From contig OX419756.1 in assembly GCA_948567375.1 (NCBI GenBank), forward strand, positions 625,001 to 689,000: a stretch of 64,000 nt of DNA. Reading direction: 5' to 3'. Both the position numbers and the translations under genes were made by a program. This document shows positions 46,481 through 58,522 of the stretch, in pieces. Positions within the stretch are counted from its first letter, which is position 1. The number at the start of each line of letters is the position of its first letter. Under the pieces are notes generated by a model. It searched no databases, was not told the DNA's origin, and was given only the letters and a program-made list of their open reading frames with translations. The stretch comes from Lunularia cruciata. Its lineage: Eukaryota > Streptophyta > Marchantiopsida > Lunulariales > Lunulariaceae.

Positions 46481-47524
46481 CAATATTCACTGCTTTATCT
46501 ACATTCTTGAACTTGGTATCAAGGATGATGCCCCTAATTTGAGTTGCATCCAAATTGAGGATATTTCTCTAGTTCTCTTTTGTTTATGCAAAGCGTTCAC
46601 TTGAAGGTCTTTCCACCATACTTGTCATTTCTTGGATATTCTTACATCACTAAGTTCCTTATTATAGAGCAAGAAAGAGAGATTCTTGCTCTAGATCCAC
46701 TACCTCTTGCAATAGATTGCACACTTGTTTACTAATATGGCATGGAGAATTACCTCCCAAGATCTTTCTCATAGGTTTGAAAGTGAAAATTTTGTTCTTA
46801 TTAAGCACAAAGGACATAATTTGGACAACTAAAAAGGTTGCAAAGGATTTTAAATAATTGTAAAGATCTAGGATTACTACTTGCTATTTTGGGTTCAAGA
46901 CTAAAAACTTTTAGCAAAAAATGAAATTGCTTGATACGCACTTGATTTATAGCTAGGGTTTTTCAATCAATAGATGAGTAGCCATTATCCACACATGCAA
47001 GCTCTTTGATGAACACCAACAATCCTTAGTGGTAGTTCTTTATCTCGGTGATGATATAGTCAAATTGGTGTACCATCTTTGGGTTTGGAGTACCTTTGTA
47101 CTTGAATTCTTTGCCTCCAACCATTCTTTTGATTTGACATCTTCAAGATCATCCTTTAAAGTATATTTGTTTTTGTATTTGTTCTGCATAGAGCTCCTCT
47201 TACTTGACCTCTTACTTGAGAGCTCAAGTAAGAGGTTTTCTTTCTTGAACAAGCAATTATTCTACCATTTCTCAAAACCAAAAAAAGAACAACTTCTGCA
47301 AAAAAATCAGCATTGCAATTATGCTTTTCTATCATAATTAAGGCTAAAATCTTATAGATTTAGTTTTGATGATCTTTTTATCTGGTTCTATAATTTTTTT
47401 AGCAATATACTAATGCCATTTAGTACTAATTTCAAACCCTAATAAAATTTGAAGATGAATTCTCATAATGAATGTATCTTTCAAAATAAAGATATATAAC
47501 TTGATAAAAATATTATTTACAGGA

Positions 47525-47618
47525 AATATATATGTATATACATACATACATACATACATATATATATGTATATGTGTATATATGTATATACATACATACA
47601 TACATACATATATATGTA

Positions 47619-47685
<67 letters not shown>

Positions 47686-47698
47686 CTCTCTCTCTCTA
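47525..47698. repeat. Compound microsatellite (TATG/CATA/TA/TC)n
   Basis: Runs of CATA and TATG units pass into a pure TA run of roughly 60 bp and then a TC run. Confidence 0.95.
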
Positions 47699-50691
47699 AC
47701 TCTTATTAAACCTTTAGTAATCTATCTTGATATTATAAATTTGAGTTAGCAATAAGTAATATAACTTGTATATGTGTGATAGCAAGGTCTTTCAAGTTGG
47801 AGATGCCTAACTAAGTTGATAAAATACAGAATTATTAGGATGAAATTATTTTTCACATCAATGTATATACTACTTATACTATTACTTGTATTACTTACTA
47901 TTACTTATACTACTCACCTCTTTTTTCCTCTAGCCTTGGAGTTTTAGGAAGTGATGGACACTATGTTTGACCCATTTGTAAGGGAGTGTGCAAGAGCTTA
48001 TCATATTGGACAATGGGGGTAACCACTCTCACTCTCATATTTTGTAGCATATTTTAGACAACATGTGTCCAAGCTTTATAGAGAGCATTGGCTAGTGCAA
48101 TACATAAGAGAGCAATCACACTAAATGATGCTTATTTGGATACTCATGTACTTTGTAGACCTTACAACTGGCATAGCTTGGATATCTTAGGTACGGTAGG
48201 GAAGATTTCTCATATTGATACTATTGGGGCTCAGCCTCATTTTACCTCTTTTGTCTCTCCCTTGCATAGCTTGATGGGGTCTTTCCATCCTTATTGTGTT
48301 CTATGTGTTGTATGCCTTTCACTACTTATAATATTATATTTTCTCATGTTCATATGGACCTCTAAAGCATCTACTTGCTCCATATATCATCATGCTGCAG
48401 AATGAATAAATTCTATAATATAATATGAGGTGTTTCAGTCTTTTTAGCGAGTACTCATTTAGATTCCCAAAAGGCATTATGTGGATATTGTAAAAGTTTG
48501 ATGTTTGTTAAGAACAAATTTTGTACAATAAATGCTATAGTTGTAAAGAAACTATAGATCACCTCTTCTTATGTGATCTCTATATACTTTATGGCTAAAG
48601 GGTATGAATTAAATTTTGAATGAGTACTTGAATTTGAAATTTAAACAAGCATCACTTTCCTAAAAATGTATTTTCTCTTGCTCTTTTGCAATGTAATTCA
48701 AGCATTTGGTCCAAAGACAATAGTTTCTTATCTTGCTTTGCCTTGATAAATATTAACATTTGGTGATAATTTGAAGAGTTGAGTTGAAATGCCACACAAT
48801 GTCAGCATTAGAACATAATATTTGAGATAGAAGAGATGTGGAGCATTGGAGTCCTTAAAGTGGGAACAAATTAAACATGAGGATGTTATGAGTTGAGCTC
48901 AATGATGATGGGATTGGTGAATATTGGAGTGAATAATATAAGGCTAATATTGTTGAGGTGGTATGATTTGCTAAACAAGGGTAGATTTTACAAACAAAGA
49001 CTTACATATCATAAAGTACATGTTTTTTATTAATTAAAATAATTTATTTGCACTCTTGTGTCTTTTAAATAGAGGACAAGGATATATATGGATTCATTTT
49101 TCATATTATTAGATCTCATAAAAATTCATCCTATATTTAGTGTAGGGAAAAACGGAACCTAATTTAAATTTAACTTGCATGTGTAACACAATGTTTAAAT
49201 ATTTGGGATATTAGATTTGCATCTATTATGCTATTTATAAATATAGTGCTCAAAACCATTTTAGCCAAGCTAGGAGAGAAACTAAAATGGTCTAATAAAG
49301 ATGAGAGAGTTATAATTTCCCATGCTTTCTTTGCTAGAGGAATCACAACTTGCATAGTATTCATGAATGAGTCTCTTTTCACTTTGGGATAAAGGCTTGA
49401 AATTGCTTGTGAAACATATTCTAGGTAAAAACTATGTTTTTCAATAATTATCAAGTGCTTTTTCATGAAAAAATGGTAAATTATTTATTTTCATAACAAA
49501 GATACCAATTGCTTTTAATCTTCAATATTTCAAATTTTTACCAATTGCTGTTACACTAAAATGTAAACTTGTGAATGTGTATGATTATTTGCGTCCTTTC
49601 ATTAAGTGAAAAATTTGAAAAAGTTGCCTTATTCTTACTGACTGTGTTGATTTTTGGACAAGCTTGTCACTATTTTGAAGCAAATCAATATATACTTGGT
49701 ACTTTGGATATATTCCATTGAGACTCTTAAAACCTTCCTTCAAGCAAGCCTACACCATGATAAACATAAACCTAATAACCCTTACCATATGGCTTGAGCC
49801 CTTGTACGTGATGAAAAATATGCATTTATTTAAAAATCTAGACAATTTCTTTGTGAGAGCTTAGCATGCAATTCAAGTTTTTGGATCTTTTATGGTAGAT
49901 TAGTTGCAAATTATTTTACAAAAAAAGTATTTAAAGAATCTTACATATGTAGAAAACGATGAAGCTTTTGTAATTGATGTAGATTTGGTAGACTAAATAT
50001 GAGAGTTATTAAGAAGCTAAGGAAGAAAGAAGATCAAAACTAACATAAGACGCTTTAGCACTCAAGTGCAAACCAAGAGAATCATTTTCTCTTTGAAAAT
50101 AAAAATAAAAATAAATCCAAGAATTCCTCATTTTATTTTAGTGTGTTCTTACATATTTTCTTGTAATTACTTGAGTATGTTTGTTGTTGGTTTGGGATAT
50201 ATTAGAAGTTCTTCTAGTGTTAATTTTGTTGTTGTTAGTTATTGCTTGTTGTTGTTAGTAGGTGATATCTCAAAATTAAGTTGTAAAAAATCACCATCAA
50301 AGGATGCATAAAGAGGTGCAATTTTCAGTTGAAGGGAAAGCTATTGAACATTTCATTTAAGAGTTGAATCCACACAAGAGCATTAATAACAAGGAAGAGA
50401 AGGAAAGGAGGAGGGGATTACCTTTTCTATTATGTATTTGTTGGGTGAAGAGTATTTTTTTTAAATTATAAGAATACTTTATAATATCTTGAGTGAATTT
50501 AAAGCAATTGATGATGAAATTGAGAAGTACAATCATGAAGACCTTGTTAGGTATAGAATATGTACCAAGGTACATGATTAGGTTGGTTTCATTCCATTCA
50601 TGATGACATGATGGATACTAAGTGTGTATGAGGATGGATGGACAAATTGTTTAAAATTATATGCATATGTGTGCATCACAATGCACACTAC

Positions 50692-51250
50692 TATAGAATT
50701 TCCTTTTGATATGCTTTGATTGAATATAATTTTAAGAGTAGCTGTGAATGGGCTAGTATCTCTTCTTATGTTACATCCATCACCATGTGTAATAAGCATA
50801 AAGAGTTAAAGAGGTATTGACCAAAGGAGCTTACCACAATCATATAGGGATCAAAATTTTCTTAGCACCAAGCTTCTTATCCCTACATGCAACAACCTAC
50901 TCCTACCCATGCCCATACCCTCTCTTTTTATAAGCCATGGCTACTCAATAAGTAGAGGGAGAGGTGCATTGCAGTATTAATTGTTTATAAACCATCTCTA
51001 AAAAACCCATTCATGGCTGAGCATGATAGATCATGTCTTTCCTTGTTGCAATCACAGTCCACCAAAAGTGCTTTAGCTATCAACCAATTGGAGAGGGAAA
51101 CTTCTTTGGTCCAAAGGGCCAAAATCTATAGGATTTCTTTTGGATGTGCTTTGATTGGATATACTTTTTAGAGTAAGTATGAATGAGCTAGCTTCTCTTC
51201 TTCCACTACATCCATCACCACATGCAATAAGCATATAGAGTTAGAGAGGT
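50692..51250 (+). repeat. Direct repeat pair, ~125 bp, 434 bp apart
   Basis: 50692-50816 and 51126-51250 share CTATAG.ATTTC, GCTTTGATTG, CTTCTCTTCTT-like and TCCATCACCA blocks in order, about 80 percent alike by eye. The ends are not TG and CA, so a miniature LTR element is possible but not shown; segmental duplication is the simpler reading. Confidence 0.6.
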
Positions 51251-53514
51251 ATGAAAGGCATAGAAAACAAGTGTATCACTAGAGCAAGAGAGAGGAATAG
51301 TAAAGGTAGAATATATTTCATAGGGGGTTGTAATGGAGGTGGAGATTGAATTAGTTAAGATAGATGTTATTGTCTTACATAAAGAGAGATTATGTAAAGT
51401 AATGAATTGGCTAGTCTTGAGAAGTTCTAAATACAATAGGTGATTATTATGAGGATTATGCTAGGAGAAGTATAAATTGGTCTAGATCAATACAAGCCTA
51501 CACATACTATTAGGATTTAAACTATTGATATTACCAAGTTCATTTGTAAGACACTTAAGACACGTAGTGTTAGGATGTAGATCAATATGAATGAGCATGA
51601 GATGAAGACAAAAATATTTTCATTGTTATCTATGGTTGTGAGATAGAGACTCAATATGAGACATTTAAAGTAAAGCAGAATGTATAAGTTTAGAGGTGGA
51701 GAGTTGAATGTTTGAAACATAGATTTTTGCATCCTTTATCCTCTTAATGATCTTCCACTTCTACATCCTACATTTGATAGTGAGATTGAGATACTTTAGG
51801 AGAGGAGGATGAGTTTGAGAGATGAGGTAGGATATCTTAAGGATGATTATCTTTTATTAATAGTTTATTGAGTCCAAAAAGTGGTTTGAGGAGAAAGATA
51901 ACTATTCTAGATATTGGATGTAAGAGTTCATAGCATATTGTATGAGTTAATTGATGGACAAATAGAGCATCTTCTTAATCCCATGTATGAGCAAGGTTTC
52001 TTTTGGAAGGGATATGATGTGATCTAAGTTATATTCATAAGTCAGGTATGTTTTCATTGAATGATTGCTACTTTCAAAGATTGAAAGGTTATAACTTAGA
52101 CCTTCTTTTGCTATTTATAAGGTAGTGATACCTCAAAGACTATAAGTTGATATTTTTGTGATTAAGAGATTTAGCCATTGAGTTTTACAAAGAGAAATAG
52201 ATATTTTTTGTCTTACTCAATATAATACTAATCCATATGAGAGTTTTGCAAAATAATTTCAACATAAAACTTTGCATGTATATGTAGATTTATAGTCTAA
52301 TATAAATTAATTTCCTCTTTACATACTAAACATAAAACCTTATTAAAGCACATCCATCATAAAGAGGAATTTGTTACATAAAAATCTTATTTATTTATTT
52401 ATATTATAAAATTTTGTCCACATTTATAAATAGTTGCTATGTTCATTTTATATCTTTTGCAATCACAAACATATATTTCTTTATTAATATATCTTGTGCA
52501 TTTACAAGTCCCTCCAAAATATACAAGAAAATACAACAGAACATGGGGAAATACAAGCACACAACAAAAAATATGTTCAAATACCAATGCACTCCAAAGT
52601 GCATCTCATGCAATTAACGCATACTGATATAAACTAGTGTATTCCAATCTTAAGTATTCCCAATAACTAAGCTTATGTATTAGCTTTTCCTTGCACTCTT
52701 GAAGAGCCCTTGGATATCTAAGACTAAATATTTGTTGGGAGGTTTTAAGTATCTAATTTGTAGCTTAGAACCAAGGCTTGTAGTAAGCAAACCTTATTGA
52801 CTAGCATATACTTCAATATACAAATACAAAAATTAATGTACTTTATGGTCATATATACTTTATCAAAAAATTTACAAAACTCCCAAAGCAAGTCAAATAA
52901 GAATATTTTCTATTGATATAAAGGACTAGAGTTCTTATTGCCTTCCATAAGGATCATTGTACGACTATGGTGAATTTAAGCACAAGGTTTGAAGATTTGT
53001 ATGATAAGCCAATTGCAAAGATTGCAAACTTTTTATCTTTTTTAAGATGGACTAATGCCTTAATTCAAAAATTCTTGAATTTGAAAGGAAATTATTCTAA
53101 TTCCCAAGGAAGAAGTACTTAGGGTTGCAAGTCAATTAAAATAGTTAACTTGCTATTTTATACATGGAACAAGTTCTAGTATTTAATACTATGTTGGATA
53201 GCTTGCTTGAGCCATATGTGGGAATTATGCTTCATGTAAAATTTTAAAGCTGATAGCTTGAGAGTGGTTTCTTATCTCAAAGTGCAAGGTTGCAAAGTTT
53301 GGCGGACCTAGGTGCATACAAGAACATCTACTAGCATACACAAGCAACTACAAATATCTAGTGCAAATGAGCAAATCCAAAAGTAGCTCCTTGTGCATAT
53401 ACATAGATACTAGCATATATAAGTGTAAAAGCTTTAATTTGATTACAAATTGGATACTTAGAAACATCTTATTCATAAAAAATGATAAGATCTTAGATTT
53501 ATAGTGTCATGCCA

Positions 53515-53956
53515 TTTGTAGTGTCGCACCTAGATTGCTCAGACTCTAGAGTAATAATATTGGTAGTCAAGAGTATTTTAGAAGTTAGTCATAAGTTACT
53601 TGTTGAAGGTCAGATTTCATGTTTAGATTACTAACTACATGGTGGGGCCCACCGTCACTTGCACCATTTGTACTGTTGGCTGTGCCGTCAATGGGACCAT
53701 TAGGGTTTGAGACCTAGCTCGAGTCCAAGGAGTATAATTTTGAAGTGCAGCTCTAGAGAGCTCACTTCTTTGATGTTGAGCCTTCGAGTTCTTGGCTATG
53801 GTAGACAAAGATTGACGCGCATCACCTGGATTCTCTTAGTTAGAGTGGGTGTGGCTTGACTATAATCAATGGTCAATTATTGGCAGATTATTGAGTGATA
53901 GATCCAATACTGATCTGATCGAGTGTGATTCGGGTTGTGTAAAAAAATTGATTACA
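53515..53956 (+). repeat. GyMP copy 5, 5' module B
   Basis: 442 bp, TGTCATGCC to GATTACA. The sequence to its left (GATTTATAG) is unrelated to GyMP, so once again the element starts with B and no A precedes it. Confidence 0.85.
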
Positions 53957-54622
53957 TCATGGAAGTGAGGTCAGGGGAAAATTGGGTGTAGGAATTGAGT
54001 GTTGGTGGTATCTCCAAGACTTGCTGATCATTGGTAGCTCAATCGGAGTTCTGATTTTCCCTAGTGTACAGAAGCGTGTTTGATTGATTTAGATTTAACA
54101 GTAAGTCAGACGGTGTGTAGAAGCGCTGGCCAAATTTGAGTAAAGAGAAGCAATTTTCAAGTGGTAGTTGTGATTTTGAGCTCAAGAGGTGAATGTAAGA
54201 CCAATTTTTTGCAAGTTGAGCTCAGAAAGTGAAATTAGAGGTGGAGTTAGGAACACATCTTTGTGAATCTATGATTTGGAGAAACCCGTCATTTCAATGT
54301 GGCTTGAATGGAGAGTTAGTAGAGGATTTGGCGGTCAGCCAACTTTAAAGACTTATGTCAGATTTTACATCAGATTTTAGTTGGAGTTTACTTCAGGTTT
54401 TGGCAAGATTTGGAGGAGTTTTGCTTGAGTTGGAGGAGTTTCACAGATTTAGAGGAGTTTTGCCAAATTTGAAGAGGGTTCAAAGTGGAAAGAAGAAAGG
54501 CCTCATTCGGGCGTTTAGAGGTATCAAGACATAGGGTTGTGGGCTATGAGAGGCTAGAAAGGCCTAAAAGGGCCAACAAGCCAGCTTGCTTGCATGAGAC
54601 TAGCTAGTATAGAGTAGATTTT
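53957..54622 (+). other. GyMP copy 5 leader (cut by GyH)
   Basis: Starts TCATGGAAGTGAGGTCAGGG in the primer-site position; holds about four GGAGGAGTTT units near 54395-54480. It stops at GAGTAGATTT where GyH begins. The rest of copy 5 is not in the window. Confidence 0.75.
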
Positions 54623-54691
54623 TGTAACAATATGGAGTTTAGCGATGTAGTTAGTAAGGCTAACAAAGTAAAGAATAAGCCAAATTAGCCT

Positions 54692-54914
54692 AGAATATTC
54701 TAGAAGTATCTAGGAAGCTTCTTGGGAAGCTTCCCAACTAGTTAACTTGCACACCAAATAGGTAGCTTCTAAAAGGAAGCTTCTAGATGCTTCTCACTAG
54801 CTTAGCTTGCACGCCAAGTAGGTGGCTTCTAGAAGGAAGCTTCTTGAGGAGCTTCCTAGTTAACTTAGCTTGCACTCTAAGAAATCAGCTCGATGAAGCT
54901 TCTTGAGAAGCTTC
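54692..54914 (+). promoter_or_regulatory. Cluster of heat-shock-element-like motifs in GyH U3
   Basis: A perfect three-unit nGAAnnTTCnnGAAn motif (AGAATATTCTAGAAG) is at 54692-54706. Partial arrays with GAAGCTTC cores lie at about 54713-54721, 54726-54733, 54776-54788, 54825-54848 and 54894-54914. All lie 20-245 bp upstream of the TATA box. In plants this motif binds heat-shock factors; heat induction here is inferred. Confidence 0.55.
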
Positions 54915-54934
54915 TCAAGGGCTTTGTATGCTAC

Positions 54935-54943
54935 TTATAAATA
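54935..54943 (+). promoter_or_regulatory. GyH TATA box
   Basis: TTATAAATA about 110 bp before the LTR end and just downstream of the GAAGCTTC cluster. Confidence 0.6.
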
Positions 54944-55048
54944 CCGAACCCAAAGCTCATGCTAGGCATTTGGAGTTTTCCTTCATTCAAGTGTCCAAAT
55001 GTGAGTTTCCATTCTCCTATTTCTCTCTTCGGTCTTGGTCTTTTACAT

Positions 55049-55063
55049 TGGTATTAGAGTAGG
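55049..55063 (+). promoter_or_regulatory. GyH primer-binding site, initiator Met tRNA
   Basis: TGGTATTAGAGTAGG, one base after the LTR. It differs from the usual TGGTATCAGAGC-type site only by two C to T changes. Confidence 0.8.
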
Positions 55064-55429
55064 AATGGGATGGATGGAATTTATGGACCACCAAATCCAC
55101 TTCCGCCAAACTATTGGGATTTCCATGTCCAAATATTACCCAAGCATCGTTTCACACAATTCATCACCTTGCACTTTGTGCAGGATTTTCTACATATGAT
55201 CACCATGTTTGAGAAACCCTTGATACTTCCGGTCGTAACTTATGGAGAACGGTGGACGTGTTGCATCTATGTGCTAATAAATTAGATAAATTAGGAGTAG
55301 TGGGATAGAGTAGCAGCTATGGCGGTAATATTAGACATTATCCTTACGATGTAGCAACAAATTGAACACCTTACTTGATTGTTGGATGAACAAGATCAAC
55401 AATGACGAGAACATATAGAGAGAGTGCCA

Positions 55430-56230
55430 ATTCAAGATGGAGAAGATCGCATTTGATTTCCAAAACCCAAGGTGTTTGAAGGCAAGAATCTTTTGGGCAT
55501 AGTGGAGAATTTTGTGTTTGACTACGAACATTACTTTGAAGCTACCAGTCTCCAAGATGAACGGAAACAGATTCTCTTGGCCTCTAGCCAATTAGATGGT
55601 GTGGCAAAACTTTGATGGCAATTTTGAGTGGAGCAAGCTGAATGATAGATTGTTGCACCACTTTTGACATGGGCAGAATTCAAGGATGCAATATTGGGTT
55701 TGTTTCAAACTATAAATGCCACCCGTGCCACACAAGATAAATTGGCAAAGTTGAAGCAAGTTAGCTCAGTAAGGAGCTACATCACACAATTTCAAAACAT
55801 CATCATGCAGATTCTAGATATACAAGAAGATGAAGTTCTAGATTGATTTGTGTAGGGATTGAAGTCACAAACCAAATTGGAGGTGACCATGCAGGAACCA
55901 AAAAATGTAGAAGAAGCCATGCAATTGGCTGAGCGCTTTGATTTCTTGGTTGCGACAACTTGGTCTCAACCTCGACCTACCAGTACACTATGCATGGGTG
56001 GAAGAAGTGGCACCAATGGAGATTGATGCTATCCAACGGAGACCACTTGGTACAACAGATAGAGAAAGATTACAACAAAATGGAGGTTGTTTTTATTATT
56101 ACTAAGTTGGACATCATATTGTTGAATGCACACTTAGGAATGAGCGACCTCGACAAGTCGCCCAGATGGAGTTTGTGGAATAGAATGATCAAGGAAATGA
56201 GGAATCCTAATAGGAAATTTTGAGCCGCCT
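55430..56230 (+). pseudogene. GyH gag
   Basis: Capsid signature TWAEFKDAILGLFQ (near 55665-55710) and KLKQVSSVRSYITQFQN (from about 55750), preceded by LDGVAKL and followed by EAMQLAERFDFL. A knuckle region is not clearly readable. Many stops. Confidence 0.8.
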
Positions 56231-56600
56231 ATTGGGAGCTTGATTAGTTCCAATAGGATTGAAGGCTCGACCTATGCGAGTTTGCTTCACTTGCAAGGTA
56301 TGATATCTAATTGGGGTTGTAGGATTTTGGTTGATTCTAGAAGTTCAAAGAATTGCATGTTTATGCAAGTAGTAAAGGAATTGGTATGGAAGTAGTTTGA
56401 TGATGGCGGATGATAGAAAGAGTTATGCATTCTGCACCTCGCATCTTGTAACCTTCAAAATTGGGAAGGAGTATTTGGAGTGTATGAGGTTTGTAGTGGC
56501 ACCTCTATACTATGATATCATTCTGGGTCTACCTTGGCTTGAATGTCATAAGGTTCAATTTGACTGGATCTGACAACAAATTCAAGTATAAAATCAAGGT
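56231..56600 (+). pseudogene. GyH protease region
   Basis: ILVDSRSSKNCM near 56325-56360 occupies the catalytic site (Gly of D-S-G replaced by Arg); YDIILGLPWLECHKVQFDW near 56510-56570 is the retropepsin C-terminal motif. Confidence 0.65.
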
Positions 56601-56749
56601 AGGAATTTCTAATTAGGTTGTCTGGCACCTCTGAGTAAGATACCTAAGAATATCCAGTCCCAAGATGGGAAGTTTGTCAAGAAGGTAGACATAGAGCAAA
56701 CCTTGAAGGGAGATGCGTCCCAAATGAGAAGTTTGCCAAGAAGGCATCC

Positions 56750-58270
56750 ATGGAGCAAGCTTGGAAGAGAGATGAGTCCCTGGAAGGGAAGTTGGTTAGT
56801 AAAGCAACCATAAAGCAAGCATTGGAGGAAAATAAGTTTTTATTCGTGGTGTGGATCAAGCCGATTGCACAAGAACAATCTAAGGAGGGCCAAGAGCCTC
56901 ATCAAGCAATGGTTGATCAGATAGTTCAAGAGTTTGCGGACATGTTTTTGGGTGATCTGCCAAAGGGATTACCCTCCAATTGAGGTATGCCCTTCAAGAT
57001 TTAGTTCTTGCCAAGAAGTACTCTAGTGAGTAGATCGATCTATTGGCTTTCACCAAAGGAGTTGGAGGAGTTGCAAACAACACTTACAGAGTTGTTGGAG
57101 AAGGACTTCATATGACATAGTACCTCTCCTTGGGGACAACCGTTTCTATTTGTTCCAAAGAAGGATAGAAGACTTCATTTTTGTATTGATTACCGTGGGC
57201 TCAATAAGCAAACCATGAAGATTGCATATCCCTTGCCTCGGATCGATGACTTGCTTGATCAACTAAGTGGAGCACGTTACTTTTCCAAGTTGGATCTTTG
57301 CAATGGCTATTGGCAAATTCCTACTGATAGAGAGGATGTGCAAAAGACTACCTTTCACACAAGGTATGGGCATTTTGGGTGGAGGGTTCTACACTTTGGA
57401 CTCATTAATGCTCTAACGATCTTCATGGATCAGATGCATTGGGTCTTGGATAGATTATTGGATTGGTCAGTGGTAGTGTTCTTGGATGATATCTTAATCT
57501 ATAGTAAGACAGGGGTAGAACACATGAATCATGTTTGAGAAGTCCTAAGATGACTACGACAATGGAAATTTTACTGCAAGAAGTCAAAGTGTGCCTTTTG
57601 GCAGAAGGAGGTTACCTTCTTGGATCATAAGATCTCATCAGAGGGGATCAAGATGGAAGAAGAGAAAATCAAGGCCATTATTGATGGGCCTACCCCAAAG
57701 GATGCTACAGAGGTATGGACGTTCAATGGATTGGCCAGTTTTTATCAACAATTCATCCACTATTATGCTCATGTGGCTGCACCATTGACTAACCTCTTGG
57801 GAAAGAACTTGAGCTTCCAATGGACCACCAAGCACAAAGAAGCATTCCAAAAGTTAAAGCATATGTTGTCTTCAAGACCCATTCTTCAACCATTTGATCC
57901 TCAACTACCTTGTGTGCTTGATTTTGATGCTTCTAACTTTGCAATTGGAGTTGTGTTGCAACAAGAATTCCTAGAGGAACTACCTCCCATTGTATTTGTG
58001 TCTCGCCGACTAAATACAACTGAAAGAAATTACTCTGATTGAGATCGGGAACACCTTGCAATGGTATATGCCACCAAGGTATGGAGGCATTATCTCTTGT
58101 AGAAACAAGTGATCATGAAAATTGATCACAAGCCATTGTTCCAGACCTTACATTTGGAACACATGAAGTGTCAACATCATCGATGGGAAGAGCAACTCTA
58201 AGTTTTTGACATCAAACTTGAGTACAAAGCAGGTTGGTTCCATGTCATTCCTGATGCTCTATCACAACAA
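56750..58270 (+). pseudogene. GyH reverse transcriptase and RNase H
   Basis: FADMFLGDLPKGLPSN leads into RT; YFSKLDLCNGYWQI and VVFLDDILIYS (near 57475-57510) carry the catalytic Asp residues; DHKISSEGIKMEEEKI is the RT connection; RNase H has LDFDASNFAIGVVL (near 57920) and a decayed Glu/Asp set. Frame breaks at about 57540-57600 and 58040. Confidence 0.85.
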
Positions 58271-58522
58271 CCTAATTTGAAGTCTCTTCCTCTCATCACG
58301 GCGACAATTACAATGGTGTCAATTGACCCCAAGGTCCATAAAGATTTTTGGTCAGCTCTACAACAAGATCCCTTCTTCCAAATGGTACATGGTTATCTGA
58401 CAGTAAGCAATAAGGAATACCACACCTTCTCCTTCAAGGAAGGCCTTCTATTCCATGCAGACCGGATCTATGTTCTAGCCAAAGGTGATCTCCGACTTGT
58501 GCGCCTTCAAGAAGCCTATGAC
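58271..58522 (+). pseudogene. GyH integrase N-terminal start
   Basis: A short stretch ending LRLVRLQEAYD reaches the expected start of the HHCC zinc-binding region and is then cut by CC2. Confidence 0.6.

Larger units (their letters stand above)
46481..53514. other. AT-rich intergenic stretch without recognised genes
   Basis: Holds a compound microsatellite (47525-47698) and one direct repeat pair (50692-50816, 51126-51250). Short open frames such as 48088-48405 show no motif, domain or relative elsewhere in the window and are not called as genes. Confidence 0.4.
54623..55047 (+). repeat. GyH 5' LTR (425 bp)
   Basis: TGTAACAATATGG to TTTTACA, followed by the primer site. U3 holds about three degenerate units of around 65 bp built on ACTTGCAC...GGAAGCTTCT. 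TATA box at 54935-54943. Confidence 0.8.
54623..58522 (+). mobile_element. GyH: decayed Ty3/gypsy retrotransposon, 3' truncated
   Basis: 5' LTR, tRNA-iMet primer site, gag, protease, RT, RNase H and the beginning of integrase, all on the plus strand, inserted in the GyMP copy 5 leader. It ends where CC2 begins, so the integrase core and 3' LTR are lacking. The Gag and RT blocks resemble chromovirus-type elements; no chromodomain can be assessed. Confidence 0.85.

Noticed and set aside
47468-47749. Open frames encoding Tyr-Ile or Thr-Ile repeats
   Set aside because: They are translations of the TA/CATA microsatellite; the same holds for 45749-45979.
48088-48405. 105-codon open frame
   Set aside because: No motif, no relative elsewhere in the window, no supporting promoter or splice context; composition does not stand out from the surroundings.
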